A stretch of 37,269 nt of DNA from a bacterium (lineage in GTDB: Bacteria > Armatimonadota > Chthonomonadetes > Chthonomonadales > CAJBBX01). Below the pieces are notes generated by a model. That model searched no databases. It was not told the origin of the DNA and worked only from the letters and a program-made list of their open reading frames with translations. A program made the translations under genes and the position numbers. This document shows, one piece after another, positions 25,130-33,952 of this stretch (within the stretch, counting starts at the first letter, position 1; the number at the start of each line of letters is the position of its first letter). The stretch spans positions 1 through 37,269 of the forward strand of contig VFKD01000217.1 of assembly GCA_009885735.1 (NCBI GenBank), in the 5' to 3' direction.

Positions 25130-25894
25130 CTACGCGCGCGGCAGCAAGTAAGCAGCGCGCTCTAGTTCCCAATCTGTTAAGTCACTTTCTGTACATCTCA
25201 CCTGCAATGCAGACTCGAATCCGCGCACCAGCGCGGCGCTGAGCGTCTCATCGTCAACCTCTTCGAGCGGATAGCTCCTTGGTGACGACGCGCCCACGAA
25301 CAGTACATCATACGCATCGGATGGCTCAAAGTGCCGTATCGATGACTGCATCAGTATTGCAGAGCCTCTCCTGCAAAGGGCGCTTCCGATGAGCTTGTCG
25401 CCAGAGGAGGCGACCAGATCCAATTGGCTCACATCGGCGAAGCAGTCCCCTGCTCCTGCGTTGCGAGCCTGGATCGGCGGAGCCGCTATTGCGACGCCCA
25501 AAGCCTCAAGCGCAACCCTAATGCCGCCTCCAAGATACCTGTAGATTCCAGGTATTGAGCCGGCAACCGGCAGATCGCTCGATTGCAGCGCGACGCTGAG
25601 TGTCTGATCAGTTCCATGGAGCACACCTCGTCCACCGGTCGGTCTTCGAAGGATTTGCACTTCCATCGCTGCGCACGCTTGTCGGTTTATTGTCTTGCTA
25701 ATGGACTGAAAGCGTCCAACAGAGATCGACATCGCTGACCAAGTGTACAGCCGCAAAGTAGGTGGGGCGATTCCTGCGCCGACCGCATCCAGTATAGCTT
25801 CATCGACGGCCATGTTCCACGCGGGGTTTTGCTCTCCATGAAGGATGAGCCGCCAGACTCGGCATCGCGCAGGATTCAGCGTTGTGTCAGCCAT
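25130..25894 (-). CDS. lipM: Lipoyl octanoyltransferase / lipoate-protein ligase family (LipM-like)
   Basis: A 254-residue member of the biotin/lipoate A/B ligase fold. The substrate loop RRPTGGRGVLH (about 83-93) and a conserved lysine, K167 (GDKLIGSAL), are present. C151 (GDCFADV) lies where LipM and LipL carry the cysteine that takes the octanoyl thioester, whereas LplA ligases lack it. I therefore predict an octanoyltransferase that primes lipoylation of GcvH from octanoyl-ACP. It is the last gene of the gcv series, 23 nt after gcvP. Lipoate ligase activity is the alternative. Confidence 0.82.
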   Translation of the reverse strand: MADTTLNPARCRVWRLILHGEQNPAWNMAVDEAILDAVGAGIAPPTLRLYTWSAMSISVGRFQSISKTINRQACAAMEVQILRRPTGGRGVLHGTDQTLSVALQSSDLPVAGSIPGIYRYLGGGIRVALEALGVAIAAPPIQARNAGAGDCFADVSQLDLVASSGDKLIGSALCRRGSAILMQSSIRHFEPSDAYDVLFVGASSPRSYPLEEVDDETLSAALVRGFESALQVRCTESDLTDWELERAAYLLPRA

Positions 25895-25917
25895 ATCGAC
25901 CGCGCAGTCCGCGTTGA

Positions 25918-28872
25918 TTATCGGGACTCATAGGCCTGCACTTCATAGGACTCGAGTGGAGGGCATGAGCAGGCGATGTTGCGGTCTCCATAGACATTGT
26001 CAATTCTGGCTACAGGCGGCCAGTACTTGGACTCATCAAGCCACGCCGCAGGGAAGGCGGCCTGTTCGCGCGAATACGGCCTGTCCCACTCCGTGGCTGT
26101 CACCTGCCGAGCCGTGTGCGGGGCCCGCTTGAGCGGGTTGTTCGCGCGGTCGACCTTGCCCTCCGCGATGGCTGTAATCTCAGCACGGATGGCGATGAGC
26201 GCTGAGCAGAATCGATCCAATTCTCGCATAGATTCACTCTCGGTCGGCTCAATCATGAGTGTACCCGCAACTGGGAAAGAGACTGTGGGGGCGTGAAAGC
26301 CGTAATCCATGAGCCTCTTCGCCACATCCTCAACCTCAACTCCCGACGTTACCTTCAAGGGCCTCAGGTCGATGATGCACTCGTGCGCTACGCGCCCATT
26401 CTTGCCGCGATAGAGCACCGGATAGTGGGGTTCAAGACGCTCCGCCAAATAGTTTGCGTTCAGTATGGCCATTTCAGAGGCATATCGCAGGCCGGCAGAG
26501 CCCATCATTCGAATGTAGGCGTATGAGATTGGTAGGATGCCGGCGCTTCCCCAAGGCGCTGCCGAGACCGGATGGATGGCGCTGGTGCCGCCAACCTGAG
26601 CAAACGGATGGCCGGGCAGAAACGGGCCAAGCTGCTCGGTGGCGCAGATTGGCCCCATGCCGGGCCCGCCTCCGCCATGCGGAATACAGAAAGTCTTGTG
26701 CAGATTGAGGTGGCAGATGTCCGCGCCGAAGTCGCCGGGCCTGCAGAGGCCCACTTGCGCGTTCATGTTCGCGCCGTCCATGTAGACGAGGCCGCCGTGT
26801 TCGTGGATGATCGAACATATCTCCTCAATGCCTTCCTCGAACACGCCGTGGGTGCTCGGATAGGTCACCATGAGGGCCGCTAGAGCCGCTGAGTGCTCGG
26901 CAGCCCGTGACCGCAGGTCGGCCAGATCCACATTCCCGTCCTCATCGCATTTAACCACCACCACGCGCATGCCCACCATGGCTGCGGAGGCAGGGTTTGT
27001 GCCGTGCGCGGACTGCGGAATGAGGCAGACGCTTCGACCTGCGTCTCCGCAAGACAAGTGGAACGCACGAATGACCAGCAGGCCCGCAAACTCGCCCTGG
27101 CTGCCGGCATTTGGCTGCAGCGACACGCATGGGAGGCCGGTGATTGCGGCGAGCATTCGCTCGAGCCTATCAAATAGAGCGGCATAGCCTTGGGCTTGCT
27201 CTGCCGGGGCGAACGGATGCATCTTGCCAAACTCGGGCCAGGTAATCGGTATCATTTCTGCCGCGGCGTTGAGCTTCATGGTGCAGGAGCCGAGCGGGAT
27301 CATTGAGTCAGCAAGCGAAAGGTCCTTCGCCTGGAGCCTGTTCATGTACCGCATGAGTTCGGTTTCAGACCGGTACATCGAGAAGATTGGATGCTTGAGC
27401 GGCGGAGACTCGCGCAGGACGTGTTGCCTGATCGTGAAGGAGCTTTCAATCGTCCCACCCGTAGTGGGCTCCTTGCCGGTAACAGCATAGAAGATATCGC
27501 TTACGTCCTGCTCAGTCGTGGTCTCGTCCAGCGATATCACTATGGCAGAAGTCGAGATGTGCCGCAGGTTGATCTTTAGTTCGGCGCACCGAGCGTGTAT
27601 TCCCGCCTTATCATCCGTATCCACCTGGATTCTGAGGGTATCGAATACCTCTTCGGTGTCTATCGTGACTCCTGCGGATGACAGCCTTTGCGCAAGACCG
27701 ACTGCAAGGCGATTCACTCGTTGAGCAATCCTCCGCAGGCCCTCTGGTCCGTGGTAGAGCGCATACATAGAGGCAACCACGGCCAAAAGCACCTGGGCCG
27801 TGCAGATGTTGCTGGTAGCCTTGTCTCGCCGAATGTGCTGCTCCCTGGTCTGCAGCGCCAGCCGATATCCGGGCCTGCCCTCGGCATCTTTCGACACTCC
27901 CACGATTCGGCCTGGAAGCTTGCGGCTGTGAACTTCCCTGGTGGCAAGGAACGCCGCGTGCGGTCCGCCATAGCCCATTGGCACGCCAAACCGTTGCGTG
28001 CTGCCCACCACGATGTCTGCGCCGCACTCGCCAGGTGGTCGCAGAAGCGCCAGGCTGAGGATGTCCGCGGCAACTACAGCCATTGCGCCGGCCGAATGAA
28101 CAGCTTGTACGAAGCGCCCAACATCGCGCAGCCTGCCGTCTGTGGCCGGACACTGCATGAGGGCGCCGAAAACAGGTTCGCACGCCTGAAACTCATCCGG
28201 ATCACCCCTCACGATGCGTATTCCGAGCGGCTCAGCGCGGCCCTGAATTACGGAAATCGTTTGGGGATGGCAGTCATTCGCCACGAAGAACGCATTTGCG
28301 TCACCGGGATGAATGTGCCGTGCGAGCGCCATCGCTTCGGCTGCAGCCGTGGCCTCGTCCAGCAGCGAGGCGGTTGCAATCTCCATTCCAGTCAGCTCGA
28401 CGACCATGGTTTGGAAATTGAGCAGGGCTTCTAGGCGGCCCTGCGAGACCTCGGCCTGATAGGGAGTGTAGGGCGTGTACCAGCGCGGATCCTCGAGGAC
28501 GTTTCGGAGGATAACCGGGGGCGTAATGCAGTCCGAATAGCCGCAGCCTAGATAGCTCCGCCAGACTTCATTGCGCGACGCGACATCTCTCATCTCGGCG
28601 AGCGCGGCATGTTCGGAGAGGCCGCAGCCCGTGGCGCAGCTCAGCAAGTCTGCCTCGGACCGGATACCTCGGGGCAGTGTCTCGGCAATGAGCGCATCGA
28701 CAGACTCGGCTCGAACCACGGCGAGCATCGACGGGATGTCGCTTTGGCGGGGACCAATGTGCCGCCACACAAATGAGTCTGGAGGGATTATGTCGTCCAG
28801 TGAGAGACCTCGGAGTGGGGTTCGAATACTACTTGACGGGCTCGTCCACCAGCGCGGCATACGCGGATGCAT
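25918..28872 (-). CDS. gcvP: Glycine dehydrogenase (aminomethyl-transferring), P-protein, undivided
   Basis: A 984-residue full-length P-protein. This PLP enzyme decarboxylates glycine and passes the aminomethyl group to the lipoyl arm of GcvH. Many Gram-positive and thermophilic bacteria split it into two subunits; here both halves are fused. The N-terminal half opens with [12 protein letters not shown]. The catalytic PLP lysine is at about K726 ([16 protein letters not shown]), and SQGEFAGL and GTNPASAAM are typical. ATG 28872 or 28860 would overlap gcvH by 44 or 32 nt. No ATG, GTG or TTG start follows before the conserved core, so the overlap is real. Confidence 0.95.
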   Translation of the reverse strand: MHPRMPRWWTSPSSSIRTPLRGLSLDDIIPPDSFVWRHIGPRQSDIPSMLAVVRAESVDALIAETLPRGIRSEADLLSCATGCGLSEHAALAEMRDVASRNEVWRSYLGCGYSDCITPPVILRNVLEDPRWYTPYTPYQAEVSQGRLEALLNFQTMVVELTGMEIATASLLDEATAAAEAMALARHIHPGDANAFFVANDCHPQTISVIQGRAEPLGIRIVRGDPDEFQACEPVFGALMQCPATDGRLRDVGRFVQAVHSAGAMAVVAADILSLALLRPPGECGADIVVGSTQRFGVPMGYGGPHAAFLATREVHSRKLPGRIVGVSKDAEGRPGYRLALQTREQHIRRDKATSNICTAQVLLAVVASMYALYHGPEGLRRIAQRVNRLAVGLAQRLSSAGVTIDTEEVFDTLRIQVDTDDKAGIHARCAELKINLRHISTSAIVISLDETTTEQDVSDIFYAVTGKEPTTGGTIESSFTIRQHVLRESPPLKHPIFSMYRSETELMRYMNRLQAKDLSLADSMIPLGSCTMKLNAAAEMIPITWPEFGKMHPFAPAEQAQGYAALFDRLERMLAAITGLPCVSLQPNAGSQGEFAGLLVIRAFHLSCGDAGRSVCLIPQSAHGTNPASAAMVGMRVVVVKCDEDGNVDLADLRSRAAEHSAALAALMVTYPSTHGVFEEGIEEICSIIHEHGGLVYMDGANMNAQVGLCRPGDFGADICHLNLHKTFCIPHGGGGPGMGPICATEQLGPFLPGHPFAQVGGTSAIHPVSAAPWGSAGILPISYAYIRMMGSAGLRYASEMAILNANYLAERLEPHYPVLYRGKNGRVAHECIIDLRPLKVTSGVEVEDVAKRLMDYGFHAPTVSFPVAGTLMIEPTESESMRELDRFCSALIAIRAEITAIAEGKVDRANNPLKRAPHTARQVTATEWDRPYSREQAAFPAAWLDESKYWPPVARIDNVYGDRNIACSCPPLESYEVQAYESR

Positions 28873-29218
28873 CCATCAGGCTGTCCAGCTCGGCCAGGTT
28901 CTGCATTCGGACGCGAATCATCCAGCCCCTGCCATAGGGATCTTGGTTCACGAGTTCCGTCTGGTCTCCAAGCTCGGTGTTCGTCTCTTCAACCAAGCCT
29001 GTCAGCGGGCTATAAAGGTCGGAAACGGCCTTCACGGACTCTACCGCGCCAAAGGTCGCATCCTTTGCGAGCACACGTCCGGCCTCCGGCAACTCAACAT
29101 AGACAATATCTCCAAGCTCGGCCTGGGCATGGTCCGTGATGCCGACTGTCGCTAAATCTCCAACAACGCGCACCCACTCATGGCTCTCGGAATAACGGAG
29201 GTCGGCTGCAACAGCCAT
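28829..29218 (-). CDS. gcvH: Glycine cleavage system H protein
   Basis: The lipoyl carrier of the glycine cleavage system, 129 residues from the chosen start. RYSESHEWV opens the domain and [12 protein letters not shown] holds the lipoylated lysine, K63. The GGGWMIRV-type segment appears as [13 protein letters not shown] (29225-29229) is 6 nt from ATG 29218 but touches ATG 29224, so the inner ATG is preferred. It lies between gcvT (32-nt gap) and gcvP (overlap). Confidence 0.95.
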   Translation of the reverse strand: MAVAADLRYSESHEWVRVVGDLATVGITDHAQAELGDIVYVELPEAGRVLAKDATFGAVESVKAVSDLYSPLTGLVEETNTELGDQTELVNQDPYGRGWMIRVRMQNLAELDSLMDASAYAALVDEPVK

Positions 29219-29250
29219 TCGCATCTCCCGGCGCCCTGGACGAGCGCACG

Positions 29251-30336
29251 CTAGTCTGAAATAAGATCCTTCTTGGGAACCACAATTGCCTGATGGCGCC
29301 TACCGCGTACATCTACATCTACCAGCGAACCCTTGCGATGGAAAGGCGGCTGGAGGTAGGCCATGCCCAGTCCAACGCCTCTGACTGGCGAAAAGACGCC
29401 GCTCGTAACGGTTCCAACCACCTCGGCCCCGCTGAACAGATTATACCCCTGCCGAGGAACGATTCTCTCGCTGAGCCGCAGGCCGACGAGGCGCCTTGAT
29501 GGACCAGACTCGACAACCTCCAGAATGGAGGAGCGGCCCACGAAATCGCCCTTATCCAGCTTCACCACCCACATCAGTCCTGCCTCGACCGGATTCGTAT
29601 CTTCGCCTATCTCATGCCCATAGAGAGGATAGCCGGCCTCGATCCTCAGGGCATCCCGGGCGCCCAAGCCGCATGGAACCGCGCCCGCGGCTAGGAGCTT
29701 CCCCCATACCTCAAGAGCTGCGTCCGCACTCATAACGAGCTCGAAGCCGTCCTCGCCCGTGTATCCTGTTCGGCAATAGAGAACTTCCAAATCGCCCAGG
29801 CGGGTAGTGCCGAAGGTAAACCGGCTGCTCGACCACACGTCCGTCGCTGCCAGGCTCGATAGCATCTGGACTGCTGCCGGCCCCTGCAGAGCGATCATCG
29901 CGGTTGACGTGGTCTCGTCGGCTAGGACGACATCCTTGCCATGGTTGGCGCGAAGCCACGCCAGGTCCTTCTCAGCATTTCCGGCATTGATGACTAAGTA
30001 GAATTCATGGGAGGAGACGCGGTACACGATGATGTCGTCGATGATTCCGCCGTGGTTATTAGTGAGCAGCGAATAATGCGCGCAGCCTGGCGCAAGACCT
30101 CGGATGTCGTTCGGGGTGAGATAGTCTAGAAAGGCTTCTGCGCCAGGACCGCTTACTCGAACTCGCCCCATGTGGCTGATGTCGAATATCCCGGCGCCGG
30201 ATCGCACCGCGCGGGCTTCTTCCAGAATGCCAGCGTACTGCACGGGCATCTCCCAGCCGGCAAACGGGACCATGCGCGCACCAAGCTCAACGTGTGCGGA
30301 GTAGAGCGGCGTACGTCGGGAGCTATCGTCCGTCAT
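29251..30336 (-). CDS. gcvT: Aminomethyltransferase, glycine cleavage T protein
   Basis: A 361-residue folate-dependent T-protein that releases ammonia and makes 5,10-methylenetetrahydrofolate from the aminomethyl-lipoyl H-protein. It opens with TPLYSAHVELGARMVPFAGW and has GIFDISHMGRVRVSGP, YCRTGYTGEDGFEL and the LRIEAGYPLYGHEI segment. The C-terminal barrel has VGLRLSERIVPRQG. Its ATG overlaps the stop of the DUF2993 gene as ATGA, so the two are coupled. Confidence 0.96.
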   Translation of the reverse strand: MTDDSSRRTPLYSAHVELGARMVPFAGWEMPVQYAGILEEARAVRSGAGIFDISHMGRVRVSGPGAEAFLDYLTPNDIRGLAPGCAHYSLLTNNHGGIIDDIIVYRVSSHEFYLVINAGNAEKDLAWLRANHGKDVVLADETTSTAMIALQGPAAVQMLSSLAATDVWSSSRFTFGTTRLGDLEVLYCRTGYTGEDGFELVMSADAALEVWGKLLAAGAVPCGLGARDALRIEAGYPLYGHEIGEDTNPVEAGLMWVVKLDKGDFVGRSSILEVVESGPSRRLVGLRLSERIVPRQGYNLFSGAEVVGTVTSGVFSPVRGVGLGMAYLQPPFHRKGSLVDVDVRGRRHQAIVVPKKDLISD

Positions 30337-31151
30337 AAGTGCAGCCCTTCGTTCGGATCAACAAGGCGCAGCCTGCCGAACACCACGGCGGTGCCGTCCC
30401 GAATCTCTACCTTCTCAAGAGTGAATGACTTCCCCAGGCCCAAGTCTCGGTCGATGTCGAGGATCGGATTTAAGGTTCGGAGGATATTGCGCGCGAAGGC
30501 TTCAGGCACGGGCCGTCCATTTACCTTCACGACTGCCTCCTCCAGGAAGAGGTATCTGCCCTCTCGGGGAACTGCCTTCGCTGTCGCCTCGGCAAGGATA
30601 ACTGCGCCAAGAACCGAAACCTCCGCGCGAACAAATGCTGTACCATTCGTGAGGCGCACCTCTAGGATCTTCGTCATTGGGAACTTGGCCTGCAGGAACG
30701 AGCGCAGCGCCTCTTCGCTAACTTCCGCCTCGGCAGTCCCCTCCCCTGCCCTGCGGATGACGATATGTCCGCCGAATGCCGCATGGTTCGAATCAAAGTC
30801 GACGTTTGGCAGCGACGCCTTGAACCTTACAAGCCTAAGGTTTCTCAGGCTTGTGTCTGTGAGAGAAATTTCCAGCTTGCGAATATGAGCTAGGGGACCT
30901 CTGCCTGAGTGGATTCGCAGTGGAAGCATGTCCGCGCGAATTCCTGAGCCAGTGATCTGCGTGATGGACGATCGGCCCGCGAGAAGGCCGAAGGCGCCGC
31001 TCGGCTCCACTCTTGTCCTGAGCATTCCGCCGACGAGTGTCTTTCGCAGGTCTCGCTTCAGCACGCTCTCGGCCCGCTGCTGCGCGAGGCCTGAGAAGAG
31101 CGCGAGCCCAAGAAGTGCAAACGCAGCATCGCGAAGACCGTCGCTACTCAC
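30333..31151 (-). CDS. DUF2993 (LmeA-like) putative lipid-binding envelope protein
   Basis: About 272 residues from GTG 31151. The first 28 residues (DAAFALLGLALFSGLAQQ) form a signal peptide or anchor. The body is rich in beta strands and matches DUF2993: paired basic strands such as LRNLRLVRFKASLPNVDF and an IRDGTAVVFGRLRL end. In actinobacteria the family includes LmeA, a periplasmic phospholipid-binding protein of lipoglycan assembly. Open reading continues upstream to 31271, but that part is antisense-like shadow of livF. The GTG overlaps the livF stop (GTGAGTAG) and the 3' end overlaps gcvT. It has no obvious link to amino acid uptake or glycine cleavage. Confidence 0.75.
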   Translation of the reverse strand: MSSDGLRDAAFALLGLALFSGLAQQRAESVLKRDLRKTLVGGMLRTRVEPSGAFGLLAGRSSITQITGSGIRADMLPLRIHSGRGPLAHIRKLEISLTDTSLRNLRLVRFKASLPNVDFDSNHAAFGGHIVIRRAGEGTAEAEVSEEALRSFLQAKFPMTKILEVRLTNGTAFVRAEVSVLGAVILAEATAKAVPREGRYLFLEEAVVKVNGRPVPEAFARNILRTLNPILDIDRDLGLGKSFTLEKVEIRDGTAVVFGRLRLVDPNEGLHL

Positions 31152-31848
31152 CGAGATAGGCCTTGCGCACGTCATCGTTAGCGAGCAGGTTCTGTGCGGT
31201 ATCTTCAAGGACCACCCTGCCGGTCTCCAGCACGTAGCCGCGTGCGGCGACGCGGAGCGCTTGGAAAGCATTCTGCTCGACCAGCAAGACCGTCACGCCC
31301 TGAGCGTTGATGTCCCGGATTATCTGGAATATCTGCTGCACCAAGAACGGCGCGAGACCTAGCGACGGCTCATCCAGCATGAGCAGCCTCGGGCGCGACA
31401 TCAGGGCCCTTCCGATAGCAAGCATCTGCTGCTCTCCTCCCGAGAGCGTGCCGGCGGATTGAGTAAATCGCTCCTTTAGCCTCGGAAAGAGCTGGAGCAC
31501 GCGGTCCACATCTTCCGCAATCCCGCTGCCCTTCTTCCGGGTGTATGCGCCCATCTCAATGTTCTCGCGCACGCTCATGCTTGCGAACACACGGCGGCCC
31601 TCGGGCGACTGGCAGATGCCGCGCTGAACAACAAGGTGAGGGGCAAGGCGGGTTATATCCTCGCCCTCAAACATTATGCGGCCCGACCTGGGCCGAACCA
31701 GGGCTGAGACTGAGCGGATGGTGGTGCTCTTGCCTGCTCCATTTGCACCGATCATCGTGACGATCTCGCCCTGATTCACCGTGAGGCTCACCTGCTCGAG
31801 TGCATGGATAGCGCCGTAATAGACGTCGATCTTCTCTAGAGTTAGCAC
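31144..31848 (-). CDS. livF: Branched-chain/hydrophobic amino acid ABC transporter ATPase LivF
   Basis: A 234-residue nucleotide-binding subunit of the HAAT family. Walker A GANGAGKST, the Q-loop in GICQSPEGRRVF, signature LSGGEQQ, Walker B LLMLDEPSLGL and the H-loop in LLVEQNA are all canonical. Length is normal, with no insertion, unlike its LivG partner. The GTG start has GGAGAG about 8 nt upstream. It lies 27 nt after the livM-livG fusion gene. Confidence 0.95.
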   Translation of the reverse strand: MLTLEKIDVYYGAIHALEQVSLTVNQGEIVTMIGANGAGKSTTIRSVSALVRPRSGRIMFEGEDITRLAPHLVVQRGICQSPEGRRVFASMSVRENIEMGAYTRKKGSGIAEDVDRVLQLFPRLKERFTQSAGTLSGGEQQMLAIGRALMSRPRLLMLDEPSLGLAPFLVQQIFQIIRDINAQGVTVLLVEQNAFQALRVAARGYVLETGRVVLEDTAQNLLANDDVRKAYLGE

Positions 31849-31875
31849 TCTGAATCTCTCCGATCCTTCAATGTG

Positions 31876-33948
31876 CTAGCCACTTGCGGCCTCTTCACCC
31901 AGATAGGCGGCAATCACCTTCGGGTCTCGTCGGATCGCCTCTGGGCTGCCCTGGGCGATGATCACTCCATAGTCCAGGACGTATATCCTCTCACAAATTC
32001 CCATCACGACCTTCATGTCGTGCTCAATGAGCAGTATCGTCAGTCCAAATTCATCTCGGATGCCGCGGATGCACTCCATCAGCTCCGACTTCTCTTGCGG
32101 GTTCATTCCGGCGGCCGGCTCGTCCAGCAGAAGCAACTTCGGGCGCGTAGCCAATGCGCGGGCGATCTCCAATCGCCTCTGCGCGCCGTATGGCAGCCCG
32201 CCGGCCTGTTCATCCGCTACAGAGCCTAGGTCGAAACGCTCGAGCAGCTTCATTGCGTGGGCGCGCTGCTCATGCTCCTCCCGGTCCATGCGAACCGTTT
32301 GCATCAACGCATCGAAGAGCTTGGTCTTGCGCTTTCCGTAGCTGCCTACCAGAACATTCTCGATGACGCTCAGGTCCGGAAACAGACGAATGTTCTGGAA
32401 CGTACGCGAAATTCCAAGGTTGCAGAACTGAAATGGACGCAATCCGGGTCTGTTGCGACGCCGGCCCTTGGAAGTGACGAGAGAGACCGCTGCAGCAAGG
32501 CCCGTGATCGCTAAGACCATCGGTGACTTGATAGACATGCTGAAGACGCTCATCATCGCGGCTGGAGCGACATTGAGCGGCAGCGAGTAGATTACCGTAG
32601 CCCCAATGTAGCCCACTAGGCCGCATAGTGCGGCATCCAGCCCAATGAGCCCTGCTCTCGCCGATGGAGAATAGGGCTGGTCCCCTGCAATCTGTTTTCC
32701 GGCTAGCCGGACAGCGCCGGATGACGGCTCATAGACTCCCGTCAGGAGATTAAACACGGTGGTCTTGCCCGCCCCATTTGGGCCGATCAGGCCGACGAGT
32801 TCACCAGTTCGAAGCTGAAGATTGAAGTTATCTACGGCCACAAGTCCGCCAAATCGCCGCGTCACTCCCTCGCAATTGAGAATCTCGTGTGTGCCGACTG
32901 GCGGGGCGTGCATCGTCGCCCGTGGTTCAGGGGCTGGCGTCGGCGGACGCTTCTTGCGTTTCAACAGCGTGAGTTCGGCTCGCCCCATGAAGCCTTGGGG
33001 GCGCAGCATCATGGTGAGAGTCAGCAGCAGGGCGAACAGCACCAAGCGATATTCGTCCTTGTAGAAGTCCTTTATGATGCCGACGTTGGCGGTGCGCAGC
33101 CACTCCGGAAGCGCGGTGAAGAACACGGCCGTGAGGACTGCCCCCGTGATGCTCCCCAAGCCCCCAAGGACCACCATCACCACGATATTGATCGACATCA
33201 CGAAGTTGAACGACTTCGGAAGGATGAACTGCTCGTTGTGCGCATACAAACTTCCGGCGGCGCCAGCCAGAAACGCGGCCAGGACGAACGCGGTCACCTT
33301 CACTTGGGTGGTGTTGACCCCCATCGCGTCGGCGGCCACCTCGTCTTCTCGCACCGAGAGGAACGCGAGGCCGTGAAGAGATCGCTTTAGATTGCGAGAG
33401 ATACCGATGGTCACCGCTGCGAGACCAAAGACCCAAAAGAAGCTCGTCAGCTTCGGGATGCCGCTGAAGCCGATCGCTCCTCCCAGGAACTCCGTCATCG
33501 GCAGCATGCTTGTGTTCTCCAGGAGAACACGAATGATCTCGCCGAAACCGAGCGTCACGATGGCGAGATAGTCCCCTCTCAGCCTCAGGCTGGGAACGCC
33601 AACGATCCACCCAAAGAGAGCCGATGCTGCTCCGCCAACGATGCACGAGAGAACCAGACCCATTCCATTCTGTAATCCAGGAAACTTGAACGTGATTGCG
33701 GCGCCCACATAAGCGCCTACCGCAAGGAAGCCGGCGTGGCCGATGGAGAACTGACCGGTGAAACCGTTGACGATGTTGAGGCTCACCGACAGGGTGACGA
33801 ATATGCCGGATAGAAGCAGCACCCTCAGCATGAACGGGTTGAATGCAGGCTGCCCATCGGGGCGCCTAACGTTCAGAAAGGCGTCCAGGCCATACAACAA
33901 GCCGGCGATGACAACGCAGAGACCGATCTGCTTGGCTAGCTTGGCCAT
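31876..33948 (-). CDS. livMG: LivM permease fused to LivG ATPase, with a hydrophobic insertion in the ATPase
   Basis: A 690-residue fusion. Residues 1-325 are a LivM-type permease with many helices (NGFTGQFSIGHAGFLAVGAY; VGVPSLRLRGDYLAIVTLGF). A short Pro-rich linker (about 326-352) leads to a LivG-type ATPase: Walker A GPNGAGKTT (389-397), Q-loop Q518 (SRTFQN), signature LPYGAQRR, Walker B LLLLDEP (605-611) and H643. Between Walker A and the Q-loop, residues about 426-504 are extra compared with ordinary LivG. They contain two strongly hydrophobic segments (about 433-456 and 475-492) and then a basic SKGRRRNRPG. The insertion is in frame with all catalytic motifs intact. LivM-LivG fusions are known; this insertion I do not know. 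Confidence 0.93.
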   Translation of the reverse strand: MAKLAKQIGLCVVIAGLLYGLDAFLNVRRPDGQPAFNPFMLRVLLLSGIFVTLSVSLNIVNGFTGQFSIGHAGFLAVGAYVGAAITFKFPGLQNGMGLVLSCIVGGAASALFGWIVGVPSLRLRGDYLAIVTLGFGEIIRVLLENTSMLPMTEFLGGAIGFSGIPKLTSFFWVFGLAAVTIGISRNLKRSLHGLAFLSVREDEVAADAMGVNTTQVKVTAFVLAAFLAGAAGSLYAHNEQFILPKSFNFVMSINIVVMVVLGGLGSITGAVLTAVFFTALPEWLRTANVGIIKDFYKDEYRLVLFALLLTLTMMLRPQGFMGRAELTLLKRKKRPPTPAPEPRATMHAPPVGTHEILNCEGVTRRFGGLVAVDNFNLQLRTGELVGLIGPNGAGKTTVFNLLTGVYEPSSGAVRLAGKQIAGDQPYSPSARAGLIGLDAALCGLVGYIGATVIYSLPLNVAPAAMMSVFSMSIKSPMVLAITGLAAAVSLVTSKGRRRNRPGLRPFQFCNLGISRTFQNIRLFPDLSVIENVLVGSYGKRKTKLFDALMQTVRMDREEHEQRAHAMKLLERFDLGSVADEQAGGLPYGAQRRLEIARALATRPKLLLLDEPAAGMNPQEKSELMECIRGIRDEFGLTILLIEHDMKVVMGICERIYVLDYGVIIAQGSPEAIRRDPKVIAAYLGEEAASG

Positions 33949-33952
33949 CTGG

